A stretch of DNA of 64,000 nucleotides from positions 176,105 to 240,104 of the forward strand of contig CAVVVF010000010.1 of assembly GCA_963751665.1 (NCBI GenBank), in the 5' to 3' direction. Source of the DNA: AC-69 sp963751665 (GTDB lineage Bacteria > Actinomycetota > UBA4738 > HRBIN12). Shown here in pieces: positions 19,621 to 27,923 of the stretch (position 1 is the stretch's first letter; every line of letters starts with the position of its first letter). Under the pieces are notes generated by a model that saw only the letters and a list, made by a program, of their open reading frames with translations, ran no database searches and had not been told where the DNA came from. A program made the translations under genes and the position numbers.

Positions 19621-20949
19621 TTAGGCCGGACGCCCGCTGCCGGCCACTGTGCGAGCCTGGAGCATCAGCTCCCGGTGGCGCTCGTGCTGGAGCTCGAAGC
19701 GATCGTTGATCTCCCCCAGCACCTGGCAGAGAAGGTCGATCTCCTCGTCGCCGTTGGCCGCCGTGACCTGGATCCGGAATCCCACCTCGTCCTTTGGCAC
19801 GAGGGGGTAGGCGGCCATCGTCACGTAGATGCCTCGGTCGAACAGGTACCGGCCGACGACGTCGATGTCCTCGTGGCGCGCCAACGGGATCTCGATCAGC
19901 GGATACCCCGATCGGTTCGGAGTGTAGATGTGGAGCTCGCGGATCTGGTCCAGGACTCGCTTGGTCCGCCGAAAGATGTCGTGGCGATTCTGGTCGCCGC
20001 GCTTCTCGTTGACCGCGAGCCCGGCCAGCGTTGTGGCCAGGGACGCGATCGGGGAGGGCCCCGAGAAGAGGTAGGGAGGTGCGGCGACCTTCAGGACGTC
20101 CTTGAGCCGTGTCGGGAGCGCCAGGAACGACAGGAGGGAGGAATAGGCCTTGGAGAACCCACCCACCAGGACGATGTGCTCGTAATCCTCGCCCTGGTTG
20201 CGAACCACTCCGTTCCCGCGCTTGCCGTAGTGGCAGAGTTCGTCGGGGGCCCGTTCGCCGATCACGCCGAACCCATGGGCGTCGTCGATGTAGAGCAGGG
20301 CGTCGTGCTCCCGCGCCAGCCTGACGAGCTCGTGCATGTCGACCGCGTTCCCCGTCATCGAGTTCACGCCGTCCATCGCGATGAGTTTCGGTGCGGTCCG
20401 ATTGACCTTGAGGAGCTCCTCGAGATGCTCGTAGTCGTCGTGCCGGTATCGGACGACGGTGGCGCCGTGGCCCTTCGCGATCATCGCCCCGTCGTAGATC
20501 GTCTTGTGGGCCCGTCCGTCCAGGAAGATGGTTCCGCTGCCTACCAGCACCGGGATGACCGACATGTGGATGTGAGTGATGGTGGGGAGCAGCAGGGAGT
20601 CCTCGGACCCGAGCAGCTCGGTCAGCTTCGCCTCGATCTCCTCGTACAGGGCAGGGCTCCCGAGGAGCCGGGACCAGGACGGATGGGTGCCCCACCGGTC
20701 GAGGTACTCGGGCACGGCCTCGATGATCTCCCGGTCCACGTCGAAGCCGAGATAGTTACAGGAGGCGAAATCGAACAGCCAGTGGTCACCGATGCGGATG
20801 CGGCGGCCGTGCCGGATGTCCACCTCGTCGATGACAGCATCCAGCATCGGGTGGGATTCCTTCAGGCGAGCGAGGTCGGCGACGGTCGCTATCCAGCGCT
20901 CGAGCCAGCCATCCTCACGTCGCCTCAGTGGCTTGGGGGGTTCCGACAT
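19621..20949 (-). CDS. Alpha-oxoamine synthase family PLP aminotransferase
   Basis: 442 residues. Fold-type I PLP enzyme close to 8-amino-7-oxononanoate synthase, serine palmitoyltransferase and CqsA. Seen are FDFASCNYLGF, THPSWSRLLGS, the cofactor-binding IDDAHGFGVIGERAPDE and the Schiff-base lysine in VGGFSKAYSS. It would join an acyl-CoA or acyl-thioester with an amino acid, losing CO2. No biotin or sphingolipid genes are nearby. It sits 22 bases downstream of the histidine kinase on the same strand, so a signalling-lipid or autoinducer-like product is conceivable but unproven. Confidence 0.85.
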   Translation of the reverse strand: MSEPPKPLRRREDGWLERWIATVADLARLKESHPMLDAVIDEVDIRHGRRIRIGDHWLFDFASCNYLGFDVDREIIEAVPEYLDRWGTHPSWSRLLGSPALYEEIEAKLTELLGSEDSLLLPTITHIHMSVIPVLVGSGTIFLDGRAHKTIYDGAMIAKGHGATVVRYRHDDYEHLEELLKVNRTAPKLIAMDGVNSMTGNAVDMHELVRLAREHDALLYIDDAHGFGVIGERAPDELCHYGKRGNGVVRNQGEDYEHIVLVGGFSKAYSSLLSFLALPTRLKDVLKVAAPPYLFSGPSPIASLATTLAGLAVNEKRGDQNRHDIFRRTKRVLDQIRELHIYTPNRSGYPLIEIPLARHEDIDVVGRYLFDRGIYVTMAAYPLVPKDEVGFRIQVTAANGDEEIDLLCQVLGEINDRFELQHERHRELMLQARTVAGSGRPA

Positions 20950-21059
20950 ACACCTTGCAATCGGCGGACTCGGGGATGCTCTTTAGCCCATTAGGGGGTC
21001 CCCATCCGAGGGAGGCTGGACCATCGGCGCCCAGGCCAGCCGGGCGCTAGCGTGACCGC

Positions 21060-21734
21060 GTGGCCGTGCTGGTCGGGACGAGCGGATGGCAATACGACGA
21101 CTGGCGGGGCCGCTTCTACCCCGCCGACCTGCCCAAACGAGCTTGGCTCGGGTTCTTCGCCACCCGGTTCCCCACGGTCGAGGTCAACAACTCCTTCTAC
21201 CGATTGCCTTCGGCCGAGGCCTTCGCCCGGTGGCGCGAGGAGACCCCGGAGGGGTTCGTGGTCGCGGTCAAGGCCAGCCGGTTCATCACCCACATCCGGC
21301 GGATGCGGGACTGTCGCGACCCGGTCGAGCTCCTGTGGACCCGAGCCAGGGAGCTGGGACCCCGCCTGGGGCCGATCCTGTTCCAGTTCCCGCCGCGCTT
21401 CCCGGCCGACCTCGGACGGCTCCAGGGGTTCCTCCCCGTCCTTCCTCGAGCGATGCGGGCGGCGTTCGTGCTGGCCGACCGGCCGGGCGCTCGGGTCCGC
21501 GACGTGGTCACCGGAGGGTGGGCCTACATCCGGTTCCATCAGGGGCGACAGCTTATGCCGGGTTACACGAGGACCAAGCTTCGCCGGTGGGCCGATCGCA
21601 TCCGAGCCCTTCCGGCCGGCGACGTGTTCGCCTACTTCAACAACGACACCGGCGGCGCGGCCGTCCGGGACGCGCTCACCCTGACCGAGATGCTGTCGGG
21701 AGGAAGGACGGCCGCGCCGCCTCGAACGCGGTGA
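21060..21734 (+). CDS. DUF72 family protein with internal deletion
   Basis: 224 residues, GTG start at 21060. It shows the DUF72 signatures VGTSGWQYDDWRGRFYP, VEVNNSFYRLPS, VVAVKASRFITHIRR, GPILFQFPP and GWAYIRFHQGR, ending AYFNNDTGGAAVRDA. These are TIM-barrel-like proteins of unknown function. The usual segment containing EFRH-x-SW between the LP-x-x-x-R helix and the LADRPG strand is missing: MRAAFVLADRPG follows directly, some 20-30 residues short. Whether this is real or an assembly loss cannot be judged. The 3' end overlaps the convergent leuD end by 59 bases. Confidence 0.85.
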   Translation: MAVLVGTSGWQYDDWRGRFYPADLPKRAWLGFFATRFPTVEVNNSFYRLPSAEAFARWREETPEGFVVAVKASRFITHIRRMRDCRDPVELLWTRARELGPRLGPILFQFPPRFPADLGRLQGFLPVLPRAMRAAFVLADRPGARVRDVVTGGWAYIRFHQGRQLMPGYTRTKLRRWADRIRALPAGDVFAYFNNDTGGAAVRDALTLTEMLSGGRTAAPPRTR

Positions 21735-22273
21735 TCGCCTCCTCGTGACGGAGCGTGATGTCGATGTCGTCGAGGCCCTCGAGCAGCCGCCACCTGCGTG
21801 AAGTCGTCGATGTCGAACGTGGCCTCGAACCCCGGTGCGGTCACGGCCTTGGCCTCGAGGTCAACCGTGACCGGTGAGACCGGATCCTCGGTCACCGCGT
21901 CCATCAGCCGGCGAACGGCATCGGGCGGAAGCTGCACCGGCAACAGGCCCACCTTGGTGCAGTTCGTTCTGAAGATGTCGGCGAGCGACGGCGCGATCAC
22001 CGCGCGGAACCCTGCATCCTCCAGCGCCCACACGGCGTGCTCGCGGCTGGAGCCGCTGCCGAAGTTCGCTCCGGCCACCAGGATCGAGGCGCCGGCGTAC
22101 TCCGGCCGGTTCAGCACGAACGACGGGTCCTTCCGCCACTCGGCGAACAGGAACGGGCCGAACCCCGTGCGCTCGATCCGCTTCAGGTACTCGGCCGGGA
22201 TGATCTGGTCGGTGTCGACGTCCGAGCGGTCCAGGGGGAGCGCGGTGCCCGTGTGGATCCGGAACGGTCGCAT
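21676..22273 (-). CDS. leuD: 3-isopropylmalate dehydratase small subunit (3' frameshift)
   Basis: ATG 22273. Seen are MRPFRIHTGTALPLDRSDVD, DQIIPAEYLKRIERTGF, GANFGSGSSREHAVWAL and FRTNCTKVGLLP, all diagnostic of LeuD. The reading frame breaks near 21794. One surplus base converts it to RWRLLEGLDDIDITLRHEEA, FEAARPS and a stop at 21676, giving about 199 residues. This restored ending is the conserved LeuD C-terminus. LeuC and LeuD form the isomerase for isopropylmalate and also act on citramalate. It lies five bases after leuC. Confidence 0.93.
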
Positions 22274-22278
22274 GCTCG

Positions 22279-23704
22279 CTACGCCCCCTCGGCCGCTGGA
22301 AGATCGACGCCGAGGTCGGCCGGGGTGCAGAAGTGGCCGGCGATGGCCGTGGCCGCGGCGACCGCCGGGCTGACCAGATGGGTCCGCCCCCCCTTGCCCT
22401 GCCGGCCCTCGAAGTTCCGGTTGGACGTGGAGGCGCACCGCTCGCCCGGCGAGAGCTGGTCCGGGTTCATCCCCAGGCACATCGAGCACCCGGCGTCGCG
22501 CCAGTCGAACCCGGCGGCCCGGAACACCGTGTCCAGGCCTTCCCGCTCGGCCTGCGCCTTCACCAGCATCGACCCCGGGCACGACCATGGCCCGCAGGCC
22601 CTCGCGCACGCGCCGGCCCCGGACCACTTCCCCCGCGACGCGCAGGTCCTCGATCCGGCTGTTCGTGCACGACCCGATGAACACGGTGTCCGGCCTGATG
22701 TCCCGGATGGCCGTGCCGGGACGAAGGGCCATGTAGTCCAGGGCGCGCTCGGCTGCCTCGCGGCGGACCGGATCGTCGAACGAGGCGGGGTCGGGGACCG
22801 CACCGTCGATCGAGACGGTCTGGCCCGGGTTCGTCCCCCACGAGACGAACGGCGTGAGCTGGGCGGCGTCGAGCTCGATCTCCCGGTCGAACGCCGCATC
22901 GGGGTCGGTGGCGAGCGAGCGCCAGTGGTCCAGGGCTCGCTCCCAGGCAGCGCCCTTCGGGGCGTGGGGCCGGCCCTCCAGGTACGCGAAGGTCGTGTCG
23001 TCGGGCGCCACCATCCCGGCTCGGGCCCCGGCCTCGATGGACATGTTGCACACGGTCATCCGGCCCTCCATCGACAGCGACCGGATGGCGGCCCCTCGGT
23101 ACTCGATGACGTGGCCCACGGCGCCGCCGGTCCCGATCCGGGCGATCACGCCCAGGATGACGTCCTTGGCCGAGACCCCCTGAGGCAGGTCACCGTCCAC
23201 GGTGACGGCCATGGATCCGGGCGTGGACTGCGAGAGCGTTTGACTCGCCAGGACGTGCTCCACCTCGCTGGTGCCGATCCCGAAGGCGAGCGCCCCGAAC
23301 GCGCCGTGGGTGGAGGTGTGGGAGTCACCGCACACGATGACCAGCCCGGGCTGCGTCAGCCCCATCTGCGGCCCGATCACATGGACGATGCCCTGGCCGA
23401 TGTGGCCGGTGGGGTAGAGCTCGATGCCGAACTCCTCGCAGTTGCGGGCAAGCGCCTGCATCTGGCGCACCGAGACGGGGTCCTCGGGCCCGGGAGCCGT
23501 GGGGACGTTGTGGTCCATCGTCGCCACGGTGAGGTCGGGCCGGCGCACGGTCCTCCCCGCCAGGCGAAGCCCGTCGAAGGCCTGGGGGCTGGTCACCTCG
23601 TGGACAAGGTGGAGGTCGACGTAGAGCAGATCCGGCTCGCCCTCGGCGCGGTGCACCAGGTGCTGGTCCCACACCTTCTGCGAGAGCGTCTTGGCCGTCG
23701 TCAT
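22279..23704 (-). CDS. leuC: 3-isopropylmalate dehydratase large subunit (frameshifted)
   Basis: ATG 23704. Aconitase-superfamily [4Fe-4S] enzyme of about 474 residues after correction. Seen are DLHLVHEVTSPQAFDGLR, MDHNVPT, VCGDSHTSTHGAFGALAFGIG and FIGSCTNSRIEDLR with one cluster Cys. A break follows in the GGGG run near 22573-22576. The downstream frame reads SMLVKAQAEREGLDT then DAGCSMCLGMNPDQL with the other two cluster cysteines and STSNRNFEGRQG. One extra base accounts for the break. Divergent from the IclR regulator, the arrangement known for leuCD in streptomycetes and corynebacteria. Confidence 0.95.
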
Positions 23705-23737
23705 CGCCGCCCTCCTGGCGGGCCTACCGCCAGGGTT

Positions 23738-23774
23738 GTTCCAAATAGTGGAACGTGATACCAATATGTGGAAC
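23738..23774. promoter_or_regulatory. Putative IclR operator between leuC and the regulator
   Basis: GTTCCAAATAGTGGAAC (23738-23754) is a perfect 6-bp inverted repeat with a 5-base spacer. A second, imperfect copy CCAATATGTGGAAC ends at 23774, so two half-alike boxes lie side by side in the 60-odd bases between the divergent genes. The position suggests binding by the adjacent regulator to control both leuCD and itself. Confidence 0.7.
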
Positions 23775-24560
23775 ATGACTCTACCACCCCTGTCCAGGTC
23801 CCGCTCGCCGGCCGGCGCCATCGAGACCGGCGTCGGCGTCCTGGACCGGACCCTGGCCATCGTGGACGCGGTCGAGTCGGGCTCCCGAACGTTCACCGAC
23901 ATCGCCGAGGCGACGGGCCTCACCCGGTCGACCGCGCATCGGCTCCTCAAGGCCCTGGAGGCGCACGGGTTGCTGTCGTTCGAGGGCGGCTTCGGCTACC
24001 GGCTCGGTCCTCGACTGCTTCGCCTGGCGGCGACCGCGATGCGGGAGCTCCCGCTCCGCGACCTGGCGCGGCCGGCCCTCGAGCGGCTGGCCCGGATGAC
24101 CGGCGAGACGGCGCAGCTCTTCGTGCGGAGCGGTGACGAGCGCGTCTGCATCGACGTGGTGGAGTCCGAGAGCGAGTTGCGCACGATCGTTCCGGTAGGC
24201 GCGTCGCTGCCGCTCACGGCAGGCTCGGCCGGCAAGGTGATCATGGCCTGGGCTTCTGATCGGGAGCGCCTGCTGGGGCTGATCCATCCGCTCACCGAGC
24301 GCACCCCGGGCGTCGATCGGCTTCGGCGGCAACTGGTCACGGCCCACCGGCGTGGATGGGCGGAGAGCTCCGGCGAGCGGGAGCCGGGCGTGGCCTCCGT
24401 GAGCGCGCCCGTGTTCGGCGGCGCGGGAACCGTCCTGGCCGCGGTCTCGGTGTCCGGTCCGGTGCAGCGCCTGGGGTCCAGGCCCGGCAGGCAGTACGCA
24501 CCCGCGGTCCTGGCGGCGGCACGGGAGATCGAGGAAGCCCTCGAGGCCTCGGTCGGGTAG
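23769..24560 (+). CDS. IclR-family regulator of leucine genes (NdgR/LtbR-like)
   Basis: ATG 23769 (ATG 23778 is an alternative; a GTG at 23691 would run through the operator and is rejected). About 263 residues. A winged HTH (about 20-80; LDRTLAIVDAVESG, TFTDIAEATGLTRSTAHRLL) precedes the IclR ligand domain (SLPLTAGSAGKVIMAW, SSGEREPGVASVSAPVFG). Synteny with leuCD matches NdgR of Streptomyces and LtbR of Corynebacterium. Inferred role: repress or tune leuCD in response to leucine or an intermediate through the palindrome at 23738. Confidence 0.88.
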   Translation, partial: WNMTLPPLSRSRSPAGAIETGVGVLDRTLAIVDAVESGSRTFTDIAEATGLTRSTAHRLLKALEAHGLLSFEGGFGYRLGPRLLRLAATAMRELPLRDLARPALERLARMTGETAQLFVRSGDERVCIDVVESESELRTIVPVGASLPLTAGSAGKVIMAWASDRERLLGLIHPLTERTPGVDRLRRQLVTAHRRGWAESSGEREPGVASVSAPVFGGAGTVLAAVSVSGPVQRLGSRPGRQYAPAVLAAAREIEEALEASVG

Positions 24561-24625
24561 GGTTTCCGCTTCAGACCCCTCGGGTATCGCTCCGGGGGAC
24601 AGCGGGTGCCCGGTCGGAGATCACC

Positions 24626-25945
24626 ATGCAGCAGCTTGATCAAGACGTCCTGCTTGGCGAGCGATACCGGCTCGTTCGGATGCTCGGCTCGGGGGGCATG
24701 GGCTCTGTGTGGGAGGCCGAGGACCAGATCCTGGGCCGGCCCGTGGCGGTCAAGGTGCTTTCCGAGTCGCTGGCGGCGGGGGAACGCGCTGTCCGCCGGT
24801 TCGAGCGCGAGGCCCGGGCCGCAGCCCGCCTCTTTGGACCGCACATCGCCGCCGTGTACGACTTCGGTCGCTCGGAGGGCCGTCCCTACATCGTGATGGA
24901 GCTGGTTCGCGGAGAGACGCTGGCCGATCGCCTGGCCCGTGAGGGTCCGCTCCCACCGCAGGAGGCCGCACGGATCGCCGTGCAGGTGGCCCAGGCACTG
25001 GAGGAGGCCCACGCCGCCGGGATCGTCCACCGGGACGTGAAGCCCGGCAACGTGATGCTCACCCCGTCCGGCGACGTGAAGGTGATGGACTTCGGGATCG
25101 CCGCCGCGGCGTGGGCCGAACGGGTCACCACGTCGGACCTCGTCCTCGGCACCCCCTCGTACCTGGCGCCGGAACAAGCGAAGAGCGAGAAGACCACGCC
25201 GGCATCCGACGTGTCCGCGCTCGGCGCCGTGCTGTACGAGATGGTGGCCGGCCGCCCACCGTTCGTCGGTGACTCACCGGTCGCGGTGGCGCTGGCGCAC
25301 GTGCGCGACGACCCCGCACCCCTCGACCAGGTGGCCGAAGGGGTCCCGCCAAACATCGCCGCCGCGTCCATGGCCGCGTTGGCGAAGGACCCCGCCGATC
25401 GCCCGTCCTCCGCCTCCGCCTTCGCGTCCATGCTCCGCGAACCGACCCTTCCCCTTCCGGCGATCGATGCCGCCGAGGAGACGACCCCGCTCGCGCCATT
25501 CGCCTGGAGAGCTGAGGAGACGACGAAGCTTGCCCCCGTCTCGCGTCGCGGCGAGCGCCGGCGCCTTGTCGTCTCCCTCCTACTGATCGCCGCGGCGCTC
25601 CTGTTGATCCTGACCATCGCGATGGTCGAGGCCAGGGACCGGTCGATCTTGCAGGAGGCCAAGCGTGAGGCCCGCCTGGGTCAGCGGGTGACAGTCCCCG
25701 AGCTCACGGGGACGACCATCTCAGAGGCACAGGATGCCCTGGCGCAAGCTGGACTGGTGGTGGGTGACGTCCGGCTTCAGCCGGGGGAGCCCGGGATCGT
25801 GATCTTGAGCGACCCGCCCGCCGGGGACCACGTGCGGCGGGACACCTCGGTCATGCTCGTCGTCGGAGCGAGCACGCCGTCGCCGGGCAAGCCCCCCAAG
25901 GAGCACGACGACAAAGGGAAGCACCTTGGTGAGGGGAAGGACTAG
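24626..25945 (+). CDS. Ser/Thr protein kinase with one PASTA domain
   Basis: 439 residues, ATG 24626. The kinase domain (about 12-270) has the Gly loop GSGGMGSVWEAED, VAVKVL lysine, HRDVKPGNVML, DFG, and activation-segment end GTPSYLAPEQ. A juxtamembrane stretch with ETTPL and ETTKL repeats precedes one transmembrane helix (LVVSLLLIAAALLLILTIAM). A single extracellular PASTA domain (VTVPELTGTTISEAQDALAQ) and a Lys/Glu/Asp-rich tail follow. PknB-like kinases usually carry three or four PASTA units; this one has only one. The stop overlaps the convergent kinase gene by four bases. Confidence 0.93.
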   Translation: MQQLDQDVLLGERYRLVRMLGSGGMGSVWEAEDQILGRPVAVKVLSESLAAGERAVRRFEREARAAARLFGPHIAAVYDFGRSEGRPYIVMELVRGETLADRLAREGPLPPQEAARIAVQVAQALEEAHAAGIVHRDVKPGNVMLTPSGDVKVMDFGIAAAAWAERVTTSDLVLGTPSYLAPEQAKSEKTTPASDVSALGAVLYEMVAGRPPFVGDSPVAVALAHVRDDPAPLDQVAEGVPPNIAAASMAALAKDPADRPSSASAFASMLREPTLPLPAIDAAEETTPLAPFAWRAEETTKLAPVSRRGERRRLVVSLLLIAAALLLILTIAMVEARDRSILQEAKREARLGQRVTVPELTGTTISEAQDALAQAGLVVGDVRLQPGEPGIVILSDPPAGDHVRRDTSVMLVVGASTPSPGKPPKEHDDKGKHLGEGKD

Positions 25946-27900
25946 CTGGCCGTACCGGGCTCGTCCGGGCCGGGGTCATCCGACGAGTCTGGCGCATCCG
26001 GCAAGAAAACCCTGAACGACGCGCCCCTGCCGGGACGGTCCTCCACCCAGGCCCTCCCCCCATGGAGCTCGGCGAACCTGGCCACGAGCGAGAGGCCGAT
26101 CCCGCTCCCGGGGAGGTCCGCGGCCTCCGGCCCCCTGCTGAAGGGCACGAAGATCTTCTCCTTGAGGTCGTCGGGGACGCCGGCCCCCTCGTCGTCCACC
26201 GAGATCAGCGCGCCACCGTCCTGCGGGGCCACCCGGATCCACACCCTCGCGTCCTCCGTGTGACGGTCCACGTTCGCCAGCAGGTTCTCCACCATCCGCT
26301 CCACCTTGGCCAGGTCAACAGCGATGGTCACCGGTTCGGTCTGGATCTCCACCGACCGTCCGGCGAGCGCGTCCGAGGAGGCCACCAGGCGACGCACCAT
26401 CGCCGGGAGGTCCACCGGGGACCGCCGGGGCTCGATGATCCCCCGGTCCAGCCGGTCCAGGTCGAGGAGGTCGGTGAGCAAGGTCCGCAAGCTTTGCGTT
26501 CGCACCGTGAGCGACCGGAGCAGCGTCCGGCGTTCGTCCGTCGACAGCTGGTCGTCCAGCCGTTCCAGCGTGCTGGCCGCGCCGTGGATCACGGTGAGCG
26601 GGTTCTGCAGGTCGTGCGAGAGCGTGTGCAGCAGGGTGTTCTTCAGCCGGTCCATGGCCCGGAGCTTCTCCAGCACCCTCTCCAGCTCCTGCTCCGAGCG
26701 CTTGCGCTCGCTGATGTCGTACATGACCCCCTGGAGCACGAAGGGACGCCCGTTCTCGTCGCGAACCGTGGTGGCCTCGTCGAGGATCCATAGCCACCGG
26801 CCGTCCTTGGTCTGCATCCGGTACTCGGCCCGGAACGGCTCGCCGAAGGAGAGCGAACGTTCCTCCTCGACCCGTACCACGGCCAGGTCCTCGGGATGTG
26901 TGAACGAGGCCATCGGATGGGGGTGCGCCAGCCACTCCTCGGGCGTGTACCCCAGGACCCGCTCCAGCTGCGGTGAGATGTACAGCCAGTCGCCCTGCTC
27001 GCCGTACTCGGCCAGGTAGACCACCGCGGGGATCTGCTCGACGAGCGTCCGGTATTTGGCTGCGAGCTCCGTGTGGCTGGCCTCGGCGAATTTCTGCTCG
27101 GTGACGTCCAGCATCACGCCGTGCCAGAACCGGACCCCCGAGACCGGGTCCTCCACCACGTTCGCCTCGTCCTGGAACCACACCACCCGGCCGTCCCGAG
27201 CGATCATGCGGTACTCCGAGGTGAACGTGCCGGTCTGAAGCGATGCCCGATCGTCCTGGACGACCCGGTCACGGTCGTCCGGGTGCATGGCCCGGATCCA
27301 CAGCTCCGGATCGGCCTGCCACTCGAACGGCGTGTAGCCCAGGATGTGCTCGGCCTGTGGGCTGATGTACACGTCCCGATACCCGATGGGGCTGGTCTCG
27401 TCCTCGATCTCGGTGTAGGTGATGGCCGGGATCTGCTCCACCAGGGCGCGATAGCGGACCTCGGCCTCCCGGAGCTCGTAGTAGCGGGCCCCCGCCGCCA
27501 CGCGGCCGGCATCGTCTGAGGCTCGGACCACCACAAGGCGGTCGTCCCCGTCGGCGATGGCCTCCGCCCACAGCCGGAGGACCCGGGCTTCACCCGAGGG
27601 CGTCAGGACGTGGGCGTCGAACCCGTCGATCGCGCCCCGCTCGCGCAGCAGGTCCTTGGCCCGATCGTCCCCCATGGTGGCGAAGAACCCCAGCTCCGCG
27701 ATGGTGTGGCCCACGACCTCGTCCCGGTCCCGATCCACCAGGAACAGGAACGCGTCGTTCGCCTCCAAGATCAGCCCGTCGAGGTTGGCGAGCAGGATCC
27801 CAAGCGAGCTGTGGTGGAAGACGCGGGCGGCAAGGCCCTCTCGTCCGGGCGCGGTCAGCTTGGGCTTCATCGGCTCAAGCATCGGCCGGCCGGGGGACAC
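25942..27900 (-). CDS. Soluble multi-PAS histidine kinase
   Basis: 652 residues. There are no clear transmembrane segments. The N-terminal PAS (about 30-150) is followed by two PAS/PAC domains (about 160-275, ISPQAEHILGYTPFEW; and about 285-400, ISPQLERVLGYTPEEW). HisKA has TLSHDLQNPLTVIHGA with the phospho-acceptor His. The HATPase has MVENLLANVDRHT, DEGAGVPDD and GIGLSLVARFAELHGG. The C-terminal half resembles the kinase at 17400-19598, so they are probably paralogues. The start may be the ATG at 27882 or 27870. No regulator is adjacent. Confidence 0.9.
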   Translation of the reverse strand: MSPGRPMLEPMKPKLTAPGREGLAARVFHHSSLGILLANLDGLILEANDAFLFLVDRDRDEVVGHTIAELGFFATMGDDRAKDLLRERGAIDGFDAHVLTPSGEARVLRLWAEAIADGDDRLVVVRASDDAGRVAAGARYYELREAEVRYRALVEQIPAITYTEIEDETSPIGYRDVYISPQAEHILGYTPFEWQADPELWIRAMHPDDRDRVVQDDRASLQTGTFTSEYRMIARDGRVVWFQDEANVVEDPVSGVRFWHGVMLDVTEQKFAEASHTELAAKYRTLVEQIPAVVYLAEYGEQGDWLYISPQLERVLGYTPEEWLAHPHPMASFTHPEDLAVVRVEEERSLSFGEPFRAEYRMQTKDGRWLWILDEATTVRDENGRPFVLQGVMYDISERKRSEQELERVLEKLRAMDRLKNTLLHTLSHDLQNPLTVIHGAASTLERLDDQLSTDERRTLLRSLTVRTQSLRTLLTDLLDLDRLDRGIIEPRRSPVDLPAMVRRLVASSDALAGRSVEIQTEPVTIAVDLAKVERMVENLLANVDRHTEDARVWIRVAPQDGGALISVDDEGAGVPDDLKEKIFVPFSRGPEAADLPGSGIGLSLVARFAELHGGRAWVEDRPGRGASFRVFLPDAPDSSDDPGPDEPGTAS

Positions 27901-27923
27901 GCTTTACGCGCGCGAGGCGCAAC

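Noticed and set aside
17268..19709. 813-residue plus-strand ORF opposite the histidine kinase
   Set aside because: No recognisable domain; the minus-strand kinase has all motifs.
23691..23768. Extended N-terminus of the IclR regulator from GTG 23691
   Set aside because: It would read through the palindromic operator and overlap the leuC start; the added residues are not HTH-like.
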